This document shows, in pieces, positions 1 to 6,475 of a stretch of 7,152 nt of DNA (positions are counted from its first letter, which is position 1; every line of letters starts with the position of its first letter). This DNA comes from Holosporales bacterium (GTDB lineage Bacteria > Pseudomonadota > Alphaproteobacteria > BNTO01): NCBI GenBank assembly GCA_031270515.1, contig JAISXM010000010.1:1-7152 (forward strand), given 5' to 3'. A program made the position numbers and the translations under genes. Under the pieces are notes generated by a model. It was not told the origin of the DNA and searched no databases. It was given only the letters and a program-made list of their open reading frames with translations.

Positions 1-1
1 T

Positions 2-148
2 GCAAGCAGTGCCTGTGACTTGCCCCAGCAAGTCGACCGCACAAATTACACATTGTCCATTAAATATGACGGTTATACCTTGCACGGCAATAGCAATGAT
101 GGCGTTCAGCTAACGTCCACGGGCGTCCTCATTAAAAATTTTTCATAA
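2..148 (+). CDS. C-terminal fragment of an unidentified protein, 5' end outside window
   Basis: Frame 2 of the + strand is open from the first base for 48 codons and ends in TAA at 146-148. The start lies to the left of the window. The visible tail begins ASSACDLPQQVDRTNY and ends VLIKNFS. It is polar, with alternating hydrophobic residues (YTLSIKYDGYTLHG), which suggests beta strands, possibly of a secreted or surface protein. I do not recognise the family. An open stretch of 48 codons can occur by chance, so the case is modest. It is helped by the convergent arrangement with the next gene and by the GC-rich inverted repeat spanning the stop codon, as often seen at gene ends. No function is proposed. 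Confidence 0.4.
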   Translation, partial: ASSACDLPQQVDRTNYTLSIKYDGYTLHGNSNDGVQLTSTGVLIKNFS

Positions 149-156
149 GGACGCCC
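121..156. other. GC-rich inverted repeat across the stop codon
   Basis: GGGCGTCC at 121-128 and GGACGCCC at 149-156 form a perfect 8-bp stem around a 20-base AT-rich loop that includes an A5T5 run. It overlaps the end of the + strand reading frame and lies between two convergent genes. It could slow or end transcription from either side. However, no T-run directly follows the stem on either strand, so it is not a textbook intrinsic terminator. A second 6-bp pair (155-160 with 194-199) shares two bases with this stem, so the two could be alternatives. Confidence 0.4.
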
Positions 157-194
157 TGACCAGAGATCTTCATGCGTAGGCCCTGGCCATAGCG

Positions 195-1520
195 TCAGGA
201 TCTGATATCAGCTTGCAAAAGTCGGACTTCCTCTCTTATTGCAGCAGCGGTGTCGGTCGCAGTAGGCGTTGGCTCCTTAAACTTGTCCGCCATAAATGGC
301 GTTATCCCTAACAACAGTAAACAGTTCTTACAATAATCTTTTTCATCGCGGGTTCGTCTCATCAGGACAAGTACGTTATTTAGTCCTCTCTCGTACATAT
401 TCGTTATTCTCTCCTGCGTCTGCGAAGGTGGAAGCGCCGTCACATCTCCTAATCCATAGCAGACAATTAGGCGTTTAATTTGCACCAACAAAGAGCAAGA
501 GCTTTTTAACAGCTCCAACCTTTCACACCTAGATACCGCATCCTGTAAAGATTCGACGTCTGCATTGAAAGAGGTAACCGCATCGTAGATGTCCCCTTTA
601 ACACGTATAAACTTATCCAATATTCTGAGCCTACGACACAAGGCGCCACATGTTACTATTCTTTGAGTAAACCTATCAAAAAGGCCTTTGTCCTCTAGTG
701 CGTCAATCAATACAGACTCAGGCATTTTTTCCAAATGCCTTAGTGCTGAATCCTGTATTGTTACTGACGCATATTCGCTAGCGACTACTTGAGCAAACAA
801 GCTTGCTGCCTCTTTATGTCGATCCCCGCACTTGTCAAGGAACGATGCTAACAGATATATGTCAATGATTCTCTCATATGAGTCTTCAGCTATCTCAATA
901 ACGCGCCTATGCAAACGTTCAGCTTTTTGTAGTTGCCCTGTACGGATATAAGGCGTGATCGCATGAACAAAACACCTGTGCTTGACTCTATCATCAGGAC
1001 TAGCCTCTCCTGTCCTCTCCCAAAGGCTTCCGTCCTCATCATACTGGCTTCTTGTACACTTTATCCTATCAGCGTCACTGGCATACTCCGGATGTCGCTT
1101 AACATCTTCTAACGCCCAGAAAAGGACATCTATAGCCTTTGCGACATCAATGTCTGTACCCAATCCGTATGCAAGTAGGTGGGCATACTTCTCTTTATTA
1201 GGGAAAGATAGCTTTTTTTTGTGGTTCAAAAAACTAAACAAACGCGCTGCTTCTTCGAACTTTCTGTCGTCGTAGCATGATTGCGCAACGATTTCTACTT
1301 TTCGATAATCACATTCACCTAGAAATGGTATAGCTCTCACATAGTAAAACCCCGCGTCAGCAGGATTTTCACAAAATACAGCATCCGCGTATAACTTACT
1401 AGCTTGAGGATCTCCTGCCTCTGCTTGTCTTCGCAAATCATTCGTAACATCATCGCTTGCATTCACACATCTGCAAACGCATAACGCGCTGCAAACACAC
1501 ATCATTAATATCTTCGGCAT
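195..1520 (-). CDS. Secreted cysteine-rich Sel1/TPR-like repeat protein
   Basis: This is a 441-aa protein. The N-terminus (about residues 1-21, MPKILMMCVCSALCVC then RCVNA) looks like a Sec signal peptide with likely cleavage after VNA at 21. A lipobox is not convincing. The segment at 117-139 (AYGLGTDIDVAKAIDVLFWALED) matches the Sel1 repeat pattern of YGxG..D..KAI..L..A. Weaker helical-hairpin repeats are seen at about 37-69, 84-100 and 196-250. The C-terminal half is helical with no repeat I can assign. It has 18 cysteines, 13 of them after the predicted cleavage site. In the family, Sel1/TPR arrays act as protein-binding scaffolds, and in host-associated bacteria secreted forms are often effectors or envelope adaptors. 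Whether that applies here is inference. The ATG at 1518-1520 is supported by AGGAGAG five bases upstream. The gene stands alone, with its own candidate promoter, converging on the + strand fragment. An A8 run at codons 101-103 is a possible slippage site. Confidence 0.8.
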   Translation of the reverse strand: MPKILMMCVCSALCVCRCVNASDDVTNDLRRQAEAGDPQASKLYADAVFCENPADAGFYYVRAIPFLGECDYRKVEIVAQSCYDDRKFEEAARLFSFLNHKKKLSFPNKEKYAHLLAYGLGTDIDVAKAIDVLFWALEDVKRHPEYASDADRIKCTRSQYDEDGSLWERTGEASPDDRVKHRCFVHAITPYIRTGQLQKAERLHRRVIEIAEDSYERIIDIYLLASFLDKCGDRHKEAASLFAQVVASEYASVTIQDSALRHLEKMPESVLIDALEDKGLFDRFTQRIVTCGALCRRLRILDKFIRVKGDIYDAVTSFNADVESLQDAVSRCERLELLKSSCSLLVQIKRLIVCYGLGDVTALPPSQTQERITNMYERGLNNVLVLMRRTRDEKDYCKNCLLLLGITPFMADKFKEPTPTATDTAAAIREEVRLLQADIRS

Positions 1521-1525
1521 GTAAT

Positions 1526-1532
1526 CTCTCCT
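1526..1532 (-). promoter_or_regulatory. Ribosome binding site of the Sel1-like gene
   Basis: On the minus strand AGGAGAG sits five bases before the ATG at 1518-1520. It is a strong Shine-Dalgarno match at near-ideal spacing and fixes the start of the Sel1-like protein. Confidence 0.7.
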
Positions 1533-1547
1533 AACGTATCCTCATCT

Positions 1548-1580
1548 ATTATATTTAATATATTTCGGAGGCGATGTCAA
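1548..1580 (-). promoter_or_regulatory. Candidate sigma70-type promoter for the Sel1-like gene
   Basis: On the minus strand there is a perfect -35 hexamer TTGACA (1575-1580) followed by a very AT-rich segment. A perfect TATAAT (1548-1553) follows at 21 bases, which is too long for normal spacing. The weaker TAAATA (1552-1557) is at the ideal 17 bases. Either would put the transcript start about 20-30 bases before the ATG. The location between the gene and AT-rich intergenic DNA makes a promoter likely, but the exact -10 is uncertain. Confidence 0.45.
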
Positions 1581-1803
1581 GTCTAAATCTATACTGCGTA
1601 AGCACATTGGTCAAAATTGCGCAGAAACATCAACCGAAACGAAGCATTCATTTTTATTTATTTTTAGGAAAAATTTTATTTTCAGAAGAAATAACGTAGA
1701 AGTCGTTGCAATACAAGGATTTGACGTGAATAAACATTCAAATCGTTATTGTCCGCCCCTCAAGCATAGCTCCCCCAAACCAACTCTATTCGCACTCATC
1801 ACT

Positions 1804-2883
1804 CTAATTAAGCGTAATTTTAAAACGCCTAAACGCGGCGATCCCGAGCACGATATTTGCTCCCAGTATACAAAGCAAATGTGGAACAACATAATCCAAG
1901 CCGCCTCCCTTCAGCAAAATGTTCCGCACGAGCAGCGTATGGTGGGACATAGGGTTCGCATATGCAACCCAACGCAACCACGCCGGCATATTGTCCAGAG
2001 CAAAAAAAGCGCCCGACAACATCATCAGAATAAACATTACAAAAAAACAACACAGCATAGACTGTTGTTGATTTTTTACAAATGTTGACAATAAAATCCC
2101 CAAAAGAACCGAGCACACAACAAATAACAGCCCTTCCGTTGCGAAAATCCACCAACAACCGCGGAACGGCAAATTAAAGAAAATCCGGCCCGCAATTAAT
2201 ATCAGCAAAGAGTTAAACAATCCAACTAGCGCAAATGGTACGGTTTTCCCTAGGATTATGTGCTGACGTTTTATTGGCGCAGATATAATAGTTTCAAAGG
2301 TGCCGCTTTCCTTTTCCTTTGCTATGGATGTACATGTCAAAATCAGTACCAACATGAGTAAAATTGTTGCCATCACCCCCGGGACGGTAAACGTCGACGT
2401 CTCAAGTTGCGGGTTGTACAGTATTTTTGCCACGATGGCAAGCGGCGGACTTTCCGCTGGGGCGCACACTTTTTGGACGATTGCCTGCATAAAGCCGTCA
2501 ATTGACACGGCCCTGACCACGCTCGACGCATCAATCAGCAGCTGAAGCTCCGCGTTTTTATTGGCCCCACCCCGTGTTAATCCTTTTGCTGGAGCAACCA
2601 TGACAGCGTCCACAACGCCGGCACGGACTGCCCCTTCCGGGGAGTACCCAGTAATATCGGCTCGACAGAAGCGCTTGGACGCGACGGCGGCGTTGTATAT
2701 GTCCGCCGCGACCACGTCGTTCGGCGCGAAGCACGCCCCCAGGCGGATGTTTACGACATCGTTCGTTAGAGCAAATCCAAATAGGAGGATTTGAAGCACT
2801 GGAGCAAGCAATATCATCACGCCAAGATGTGGATCCCGTAATGTTTGGATTAGCTCTTTTTTTATAAAACCAAGTAATTTCAC
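1804..2883 (-). CDS. ABC-2 type transporter permease, YbhR-like
   Basis: This is a 359-aa inner-membrane protein of the ABC-2 permease family, which exports drugs, lipids or polysaccharides when paired with an ATPase. Its architecture is typical. A cytoplasmic N-terminus (KLLGFIKKELIQTLRDP) leads to a first membrane segment at about 20-38. A large soluble domain follows (about 40-165), then five membrane segments near 167-187, 213-232, 245-267, 277-296 and 333-351. The family signature EKESGTFETIISAPI is at about 190-203, in the loop expected to contact the ATPase. NMPAWLRWVAYANPMSHH near 298-315 resembles the equivalent part of E. coli YbhR. The start is GTG at 2881-2883, with TAAGG about nine bases upstream. 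It lies 17 bases after the first permease and is the last gene of the operon. The substrate cannot be told from the sequence, and no ATPase gene is nearby. Confidence 0.88.
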   Translation of the reverse strand: MKLLGFIKKELIQTLRDPHLGVMILLAPVLQILLFGFALTNDVVNIRLGACFAPNDVVAADIYNAAVASKRFCRADITGYSPEGAVRAGVVDAVMVAPAKGLTRGGANKNAELQLLIDASSVVRAVSIDGFMQAIVQKVCAPAESPPLAIVAKILYNPQLETSTFTVPGVMATILLMLVLILTCTSIAKEKESGTFETIISAPIKRQHIILGKTVPFALVGLFNSLLILIAGRIFFNLPFRGCWWIFATEGLLFVVCSVLLGILLSTFVKNQQQSMLCCFFVMFILMMLSGAFFALDNMPAWLRWVAYANPMSHHTLLVRNILLKGGGLDYVVPHLLCILGANIVLGIAAFRRFKITLN

Positions 2884-2900
2884 GGGGATTACCTTACTTA

Positions 2901-4028
2901 TTATTTTTCAAGAGTTTTCTTAAACTTAAACACACACAAACACATAACCACAAACGCAGACGCAAACAACGCCGCAAACGGTTGTTTTAGTTCCAAAAAT
3001 GCAGACCCTTTCAAAAATTGATCCCTTGCTATTTGCACATACCATCGCGCAGGAAAAATTGACGCAAACACTCTGAAGCCAGCGGGCATATGCTCCAAAG
3101 CGAAAATGAAGCCAGAAAAAAGCATTGCCGGCATCATTCCAATCATTAACGCCATTTGTACCGCCGCCTGTTGATTGCTGACAATGGTAGACACAAGCAA
3201 ACCAAGCCCCAAATACGCGACCAGGAACAAAACGCTTCCCAACAAAAACACCAGATGAGACCCCACAAACGGCAATCCATAAAGCATCCTAGCTACGATA
3301 TATAAGAACAGTAATGACAGCAAACCCAGCGCACCATATGGCAAAATTTTCCCGCCCACGATCTCCATTGGACGCACGGGAGTTGACAGCAGCAGCTCCA
3401 TGGAGCCATTTTCCCACTCTCGCGATATGGTCAGAGCCGTCAGCATGATCGACAAGATCGCCATTACGACTGCGGCCAACCCTGGGATGGTGAACCACTG
3501 TGAATTCAACTCCGGGTTAAACATAAACCGCGTCACCAGCTGCACAGGGGGCTGCGACGACGGCGCCCCACAAATCTCACTTATCGCGCGCCCTTGTACG
3601 GCGCCAATGTAGCCGCTGATTGCACCAATGGCGGTGCTGTCTGTGCCGTCCAGCAGCACTTGTACCTTGCCGCTTTTGTTGCCGAGGACGTCGCGTTCAA
3701 ATGTGGATGGGATGATGATGAGAGCCTTTGCTTGTTCAGACTCCATGGATTTGATGCCGCCTGATATACTGCGCAACTCATTCAGCCTAAAGTACTTTGA
3801 ACTTCCCAAAAGGTTCAAAAAAGTTCGCGATGCTGGCGTTTTACTTTGATCGACGTATGCGGTGGCAATGTTTTGCACATTAAACTCGATCGCGCTACCG
3901 AACATCAACACCATAATGATCGGCATCACAAGCGCCATCAAAAACGTAAACGGATCGCGCAATATATGACAGATCTCTTTACGAAAGATTGCGAAAACCC
4001 GACCAAACATTTGCGAAGGACCGAGCAC
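2901..4028 (-). CDS. ABC-2 type transporter permease, YbhS-like
   Basis: This is a 375-aa ABC-2 family inner-membrane permease. The N-terminus (VFAIFRKEICHILRDPFTFLMALVMP) leads into membrane segment 1 (about 28-46). An extracytoplasmic domain runs to about 178 and is followed by five membrane segments near 181-201, 231-250, 257-280, 290-311 and 349-368. The motif SREWENGSMELLLSTPV (202-218) is the conserved cytoplasmic loop of the family. With RFMFNPELNSQWFTIPG (167-183) and FPARWYV (325-331), it resembles E. coli YbhS closely in order and length. It probably forms a heterodimer with the next permease. The GTG start at 4026-4028 overlaps the uvrD stop by one base (TAGTG), suggesting translational coupling. 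There is no clear Shine-Dalgarno. An ATG six codons later (4008-4010) is an alternative. The ATP-binding subunit is absent from the window. Confidence 0.9.
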   Translation of the reverse strand: MLGPSQMFGRVFAIFRKEICHILRDPFTFLMALVMPIIMVLMFGSAIEFNVQNIATAYVDQSKTPASRTFLNLLGSSKYFRLNELRSISGGIKSMESEQAKALIIIPSTFERDVLGNKSGKVQVLLDGTDSTAIGAISGYIGAVQGRAISEICGAPSSQPPVQLVTRFMFNPELNSQWFTIPGLAAVVMAILSIMLTALTISREWENGSMELLLSTPVRPMEIVGGKILPYGALGLLSLLFLYIVARMLYGLPFVGSHLVFLLGSVLFLVAYLGLGLLVSTIVSNQQAAVQMALMIGMMPAMLFSGFIFALEHMPAGFRVFASIFPARWYVQIARDQFLKGSAFLELKQPFAALFASAFVVMCLCVFKFKKTLEK

Positions 4029-6058
4029 TACATGGATTTGAAGCGTGTTCGCACGGCCTCGGGCGTTTCATCCTCAGACACATCCCGCACCTGCTCCGCC
4101 GCACTGGCAACGCCTTTCTTATCCAAAAAGATCACGTCGTCCTTTGGCAGCTCCCGAATAAAGCGAGATGGAGTTGCCATCTGCCAGCCGGAGTTGTTTG
4201 TTTTACGATGAGAGCAGTAGCTTATGATGACTAAATGCTTCCCCCTGGTTATCGCGACGTATGCGAGGCGCCGCTCCTCCTCAAGCCCGGACATTCCGTT
4301 GTCAACAAGCGTTCGCTGATTTGGAAATAAATTTTCCTCCCAGCCGACCAAAAAAACCACTCCAAACTCAAGCCCTTTGGCGCCGTGAATCGTCATCATG
4401 CTGACGACGTCCGGATTATCCGGCTCCACGCGATCCGCAATTAGCGCAACGTGGTCAACAAAATCTCGCAGCGAATCAAACTCCGCAATGGCGTTAACCA
4501 ATTCCTTTAAGTTATCCAAGCGAGCCAACGCCTCAGGCGTCTTTTCTTGCTTCCACATGGATATATAGCCCGAATCCTCGAGCAACGTTTTCACGACGAT
4601 AGCGGGCGGAGTGTTCTCCAAAAGAGAGCGGCATTCGTTTAACACAGAGAAAAACGTGTTGATAGCCTGTGACGCTTTCCCTCTTACCCTGGATGCATAA
4701 AGCTGCGCAGCAACGGCGACAGACACGCCTTCTTCCTGCGCAATGATATGGGCCTTATGTAGCGTTGCGTCGCCTATGCTCCTCTTTGGAACATTGATGA
4801 TTCGCTCAAACGCTAAGCTGTCATTGTTGTCGATTAAAAACCGGATGTAAGCAATGGCGTCACGTATCTCTTGGCGTTCATAAAAACGAAGCCCACCGAT
4901 GACTTGATACGGAATGCTCTGCCGCAAAAAGCGCTCCTCAAACTCGCGAGTCTGATAGCTGGCCCGCACAAGCACCGCCATGCTGCCGAATGGCACGTCC
5001 TCCAGGCGCAGCTTTTCGATTTCATTACAAACGAAGCGCGCCTCATCTTCGCTGTTCCACGCGTGTTTCACGCGAATCTGATGCCCGTCCCCTGCAGTGG
5101 TCCAAAGGTCTTTTCCCAAGCGCTTTGTGTTGTTGCGAATCAACCCTGACGCAGCACTTAGAATGTGCCCACAAGACCTATAATTTTGTTCGAGCCTTAT
5201 TATTTTTGCGCCTTCAAAATCGTTTTCGAATCGCAATATGTTGCCGACATCGGCTCCGCGCCAACTGTAGATCGCCTGATCGTCGTCGCCAACACAACAT
5301 AAGTTTTTATGTCCAGACGCCAGCGCTTTTAGCCAAATGTATTGTGCGGTGTTAGTGTCCTGATACTCATCAACAAGTATATATTTAAATTTTTCGTGAA
5401 AAGTTTTTAGTATATCAGGATGTTCGTCAAATAGTTTTGTGCAATATAAAATCAGATCGCCAAAATCAAGAGACCTAAGCGTTTTGAGGCGTTCCTGGTA
5501 CTCTTTGTAAATGCGTCGCGACATGGTTTCGATCGGCCCCATAGCAAGCCCAAGCTTCCATGGAAACAGCCCCCGGTCCTTCCAGCGCCGGATATGTCCC
5601 ATCACGACCTTGGGTTGATACTGTTTCTCGTCGAGTTCGAGCACAGCTATCAACCCCTTAATAAATCGCAGCTGATCGTCGTCATCCAATATGGAGAAGT
5701 TCGTGTCGATCCCGACCTTATCCCCATGCTGTCGCAGGATTTTTGTGGCCATGGAGTGGATCGTTCCAATCCACATGTCGCCTGGGATTTCAGAAATCAA
5801 GTCACAAACGCGCTGCCTCATTTCAAAGGCAGCTTTATTTGTGAACGTTACCGCTAAAATCTCCTCTGGAGATGCGATCTTCTGCGAAATCAAATGCGCG
5901 ATTCGGGACGTCAGCACGCGCGTCTTTCCCGTCCCTGCTCCAGCCAACACTAACAACGGACCGTCTACAGTGAGCACAGCCTCTTTCTGTTGGGGATTCA
6001 AATCCACAAGAAGATCAGACTCTGTAGATATGACCCTTAACACTCCACCGTACGACAT
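4028..6058 (-). CDS. uvrD: ATP-dependent DNA helicase UvrD/PcrA (superfamily 1)
   Basis: This 676-aa SF1A 3'-5' DNA helicase acts in nucleotide-excision and mismatch repair and in clearing proteins from DNA. All signature motifs are visible. They are the Q-motif LNPQQKEAV (20-28), Walker A AGAGTGKT (39-46), motif Ia AVTFTNKAA (69-77), motif II DEYQD (230-234), motif III GDDDQAIYSWRGAD (257-270), motif IV RLEQNYRS (288-295), motif V TIHGAKGLEF (556-565) and motif VI EERRLAYVAITR (594-605). At 676 aa it is shorter than typical UvrD/PcrA (about 720 or more), with only about 70 residues after motif VI and no clear Tudor-like tail. Rep, of similar length, is the alternative name. I chose the ATG at 6056-6058 because GGAGGG lies seven bases upstream. 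The in-frame TTG at 6071-6073 overlaps that site and would add only five residues. It lies 16 bases after rpmE, and its TAG overlaps the next gene by one base. Confidence 0.95.
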   Translation of the reverse strand: MSYGGVLRVISTESDLLVDLNPQQKEAVLTVDGPLLVLAGAGTGKTRVLTSRIAHLISQKIASPEEILAVTFTNKAAFEMRQRVCDLISEIPGDMWIGTIHSMATKILRQHGDKVGIDTNFSILDDDDQLRFIKGLIAVLELDEKQYQPKVVMGHIRRWKDRGLFPWKLGLAMGPIETMSRRIYKEYQERLKTLRSLDFGDLILYCTKLFDEHPDILKTFHEKFKYILVDEYQDTNTAQYIWLKALASGHKNLCCVGDDDQAIYSWRGADVGNILRFENDFEGAKIIRLEQNYRSCGHILSAASGLIRNNTKRLGKDLWTTAGDGHQIRVKHAWNSEDEARFVCNEIEKLRLEDVPFGSMAVLVRASYQTREFEERFLRQSIPYQVIGGLRFYERQEIRDAIAYIRFLIDNNDSLAFERIINVPKRSIGDATLHKAHIIAQEEGVSVAVAAQLYASRVRGKASQAINTFFSVLNECRSLLENTPPAIVVKTLLEDSGYISMWKQEKTPEALARLDNLKELVNAIAEFDSLRDFVDHVALIADRVEPDNPDVVSMMTIHGAKGLEFGVVFLVGWEENLFPNQRTLVDNGMSGLEEERRLAYVAITRGKHLVIISYCSHRKTNNSGWQMATPSRFIRELPKDDVIFLDKKGVASAAEQVRDVSEDETPEAVRTRFKSM

Positions 6059-6065
6059 CCTAAAA

Positions 6066-6071
6066 CCCTCC
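6066..6071 (-). promoter_or_regulatory. Ribosome binding site deciding the uvrD start
   Basis: GGAGGG on the minus strand lies seven bases before ATG 6056-6058, in the 16-base gap after the rpmE stop. Because it overlaps the upstream in-frame TTG, it supports the ATG and argues against the longer TTG-initiated form. Confidence 0.7.
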
Positions 6072-6074
6072 AAA

Positions 6075-6314
6075 TCACTCGTCCTTTTTGCCTTTCAGCC
6101 CGAAATTTTGAAAACGCTTTCCAAACTTACTAAGCTGGCCGCCGCTGTCAATAAGCTTTTTGCCTCCACCTATCCACGCGGGATGAGACTTCGGGTCTAT
6201 GTCTAAATTGATCGCGTCGCCATCCTTTCCCCATGCACTCCGAGTCTCAAACTCCGAGCCATCTGTCATAACCACCCTAATTTTATGAAGTTGCGGATGA
6301 ATTCCCTTTTTCAT
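6075..6314 (-). CDS. rpmE: 50S ribosomal protein L31 (zinc-free form)
   Basis: This is a 79-aa component of the large ribosomal subunit, where L31 helps bridge the two subunits. The N-terminus MKKGIHPQLHKIRVVMTDGS is diagnostic, followed by TRSAWGKDGD (24-33), LDIDPKSHPAW (37-47) and the basic end KFGKRFQNFG (63-72). There are no cysteines, so it is the C-minus type without a zinc ribbon, as is usual for the alphaproteobacterial version. The start is ATG 6312-6314, with GGGAGG four bases upstream. An in-frame ATG nine codons earlier (6339-6341) has no support: it adds residues absent from the family and would fall at the predicted transcript start. It is the first gene of the operon with uvrD and the two permeases, under a good predicted promoter. 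Confidence 0.96.
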   Translation of the reverse strand: MKKGIHPQLHKIRVVMTDGSEFETRSAWGKDGDAINLDIDPKSHPAWIGGGKKLIDSGGQLSKFGKRFQNFGLKGKKDE

Positions 6315-6318
6315 TGAG

Positions 6319-6324
6319 CCTCCC
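6319..6324 (-). promoter_or_regulatory. Ribosome binding site deciding the rpmE start
   Basis: GGGAGG on the minus strand is four bases before ATG 6312-6314. Its position and the family's conserved MKK-IHP N-terminus together fix the start and exclude the upstream ATG at 6339-6341. Confidence 0.75.
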
Positions 6325-6347
6325 AAAAGATTGCAGTACATACATCA

Positions 6348-6376
6348 CTTATATCAAATATGTTCGTCCATCCCAA
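6348..6376 (-). promoter_or_regulatory. Sigma70-type promoter of the rpmE-uvrD-permease operon
   Basis: On the minus strand, -35 TTGGGA (6371-6376) is followed by an exact 17-base spacer and -10 TATAAG (6348-6353, five of six bases matching consensus). Transcription would start near 6341, giving a leader of about 25 bases that contains the rpmE ribosome binding site. An A/T tract (6379-6387) lies just upstream of the -35, where an UP element would bind the polymerase alpha subunit. Beyond it lies the 10-bp repeat. Confidence 0.6.
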
Positions 6377-6388
6377 GCTAAATTTTTG

Positions 6389-6425
6389 CATATGAATACA
6401 TATGAATACATATGAATACATATGA
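6389..6425. repeat. 10-bp tandem repeat, 3.7 perfect copies
   Basis: The unit CATATGAATA repeats with perfect period 10 over 37 bases, then decays into diverged copies (TATGAGCACA, CTTGAGCAGT) to about 6437. It contains four copies of the palindrome CATATG spaced exactly one helical turn apart. It lies about 50-85 bases upstream of the predicted rpmE transcript start. It could be a phased protein-binding array, an intrinsically bent upstream activator, or just a slippage-prone microsatellite. Confidence 0.9.
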
Positions 6426-6455
6426 GCACACTTGAGCAGTGCCAACGTGATGCTT

Positions 6456-6475
6456 AATCGGAACAAGATCCGATT
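6456..6475. other. Perfect 7-bp hairpin with 6-base loop
   Basis: AATCGGA (6456-6462) and TCCGATT (6469-6475) form a perfect stem with loop ACAAGA. A weaker outer pair, ATGCT (6450-6454) and AGCAT (6490-6494), surrounds it. No T-run follows on either strand, so it is not a standard terminator. It could be an operator, an RNA structure, or a remnant end of an element. Confidence 0.4.

Larger units (their letters stand above)
1521..1803. other. AT-rich intergenic region between the permease operon and the Sel1-like gene
   Basis: This 283-base gap holds the promoter and ribosome binding site of the Sel1-like gene at its left end. Further right there are two inverted repeats. GATTTGA (1718-1724) pairs with TCAAATC (1738-1744) across 13 bases, and AATAACG (1690-1696) pairs with CGTTATT (1744-1750). 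In the operon's direction of transcription these lie just after the last permease and are followed by a T-rich stretch around 1650-1690. They could form the transcript's 3' end, but the stems are AT-rich and no canonical terminator is evident. Confidence 0.4.

Noticed and set aside
121..156. Intrinsic terminator
   Set aside because: The stem is good, but there is no T-run immediately after it on either strand and the loop is 20 bases long. It is kept only as an inverted repeat.
1726..2088. 120-codon + strand open frame overlapping the end of the second permease
   Set aside because: It is antisense to the clearly membrane-protein-coding frame, has a low-complexity basic composition, and has no ribosome binding site or recognisable domain.
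6059..6073. TTG start for UvrD
   Set aside because: It overlaps the GGAGGG ribosome binding site that is correctly spaced for the ATG at 6056-6058.
5691..6206. 171-codon + strand open frame
   Set aside because: It is antisense to the uvrD Walker A region and to rpmE, both of which are certain genes. The translated sequence has no family features.
6315..6341. Nine-codon N-terminal extension of L31 from the ATG at 6339-6341
   Set aside because: The residues are not part of the family, the ATG lies at the predicted transcript start, and a good ribosome binding site serves the inner ATG at 6312-6314.
6389..6437. CRISPR array or plasmid-type iterons
   Set aside because: The unit is 10 bp with no spacers, which excludes CRISPR. 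There is no replication-initiator gene in the window, and the repeat lies against a promoter.
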